From Brachionus rotundiformis (taxonomy: Eukaryota; Rotifera; Eurotatoria; Ploima; Brachionidae): a DNA stretch of 64,000 nt. Positions 63,265 to 64,000 of this stretch are shown here, in pieces (position 1 is the stretch's first letter; each line of letters opens with the position of its first letter). Position numbers and translations under genes: made by a program. The notes beneath the pieces were generated by a model. It was not told the DNA's origin and ran no database searches. It worked only from the letters and a program-made list of their open reading frames with translations. The DNA lies in the NCBI GenBank assembly GCA_016802295.1, contig JAESIW010000137.1:4260634-4324633 (forward strand), in the 5' to 3' direction.

Positions 63265-64000
63265 TTAATTAAAATTTTTGATGTTCAATTATTAAATTCA
63301 TCCATTGAATGTTTATTATTATTTGATCGTGTAAATCGGAAAAATGCTTAAGTAAAAAAAACAATAAAGACAGATTATTTAGTGCTTTATTTAATTAATA
63401 AAAAATTTATTTTATTAATTTTTTTATTTAATTAAGATATCATGATAATAAATTTATTAAATATAATTTTAAGATTTTAATTGTTTATTTTTATCAAAGG
63501 TTAATATTACTAAAAGAATCTAACTGAGTGTTATTGATTTTGAAATAATTTTCATTTTTCTTCATTTTTTGAATCTTAATTTTTATGTCTTTAAATATAT
63601 TGATTTAAAATTCAGTAAAAATTTGTTTCATAATATTTAATGGCGTTTTTGGAAGGTCAAATTTCTCAGTTTTCCAATTTGTGATTTACACCTTCCATGT
63701 TTGCTTGTCTTTAACATTGGATACCAGTTTTGAATGCATGTTCTAAATGCGGTATTAATAAGTAGATTTATATCTTTTTGATAGTTTGCGCGTTCAGGTG
63801 ATTAAAAGCCATCTTGACAAGAAGCAAAAATTGATTAGGTTTGCTAAATTTTACATAAAAAAATTTAGATAATTGTTATTAATGGTAGAATAAGATTTAC
63901 AAAGTTTGTGAAAATTTTTATATCTATCTTAAAATTTTTATTATATTTGGAATATTCATAATAAAACAAAATTAAAAATTAAATTGATTTTTTTTTTATT
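63265..64000. other. AT-rich end of window
   Basis: Follows the stop of the type II membrane protein gene. One short minus-strand frame near 63640-63755 (contains RTCIQNWYPMLKTSKHGRCK) has protein-like composition but no start or splice partner and is not assigned. Nothing else supportable. Confidence 0.45.

Overview
The window is nuclear DNA from an animal. The base composition is strongly AT-rich. Protein genes are split by many very short introns (mostly about 45-60 bases, GT...AG) with a few long ones. The gene set is bilaterian: a semaphorin, a Flamingo/CELSR cadherin receptor, HIPK, FBXL5, an arrestin-domain protein and a GPR158-like receptor. AT content, tiny introns and compact genes together would fit a lophotrochozoan such as a monogonont rotifer (Brachionus-like). 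That assignment is inference; no species-specific marker was seen.

Layout. 0.7-1.4 kb (minus): half-length ZPR1 zinc-finger protein. 1.9-5.1 kb (minus): FBXL5 iron/oxygen sensor F-box protein. 5-8.4 kb: repeats, a LINE relic and coding-like debris. 8.5-11 kb (plus): secreted class 2 semaphorin. 14.2-14.8 kb (plus): membrane-anchored BTB/T1 protein. 15.3-16.8 kb (plus): alpha-arrestin (ARRDC). 17-20 kb: repeats and nested TTAA-flanked elements. 20.8-26.7 kb (minus): HIPK kinase. 27.8-30.3 kb: a LINE relic and a young LINE insertion with a 69-bp target duplication. 33.4-34.5 kb (minus): ribosomal protein eS4. 35-37 kb: LINE and MITE relics. 37.5-46.7 kb (minus): Flamingo/CELSR. 48-51.6 kb: an unidentified pseudogene and a LINE relic. 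54.2-57.3 kb (minus): GPR158/179-like class C receptor with a Cache domain. 62.1-63.3 kb (plus): type II membrane protein with a degenerate trypsin-like fold. No tRNA, rRNA or CRISPR was seen.

I built the gene models by hand from splice signals and checked them by reading phase; each of the eleven gene models keeps an open frame across all junctions. The genes do not form an operon or pathway. Several act at the cell surface in neural or epithelial patterning (semaphorin, Flamingo, GPR158-like). HIPK, FBXL5 and ARRDC belong to signalling and ubiquitin control. Mobile DNA fills most gaps: at least five LINE 3'-end pieces, two TTAA-flanked inverted-repeat families with the same CACTAGAA terminus, one further inverted-repeat element and a dispersed repeat of about 0.6-0.8 kb present twice.
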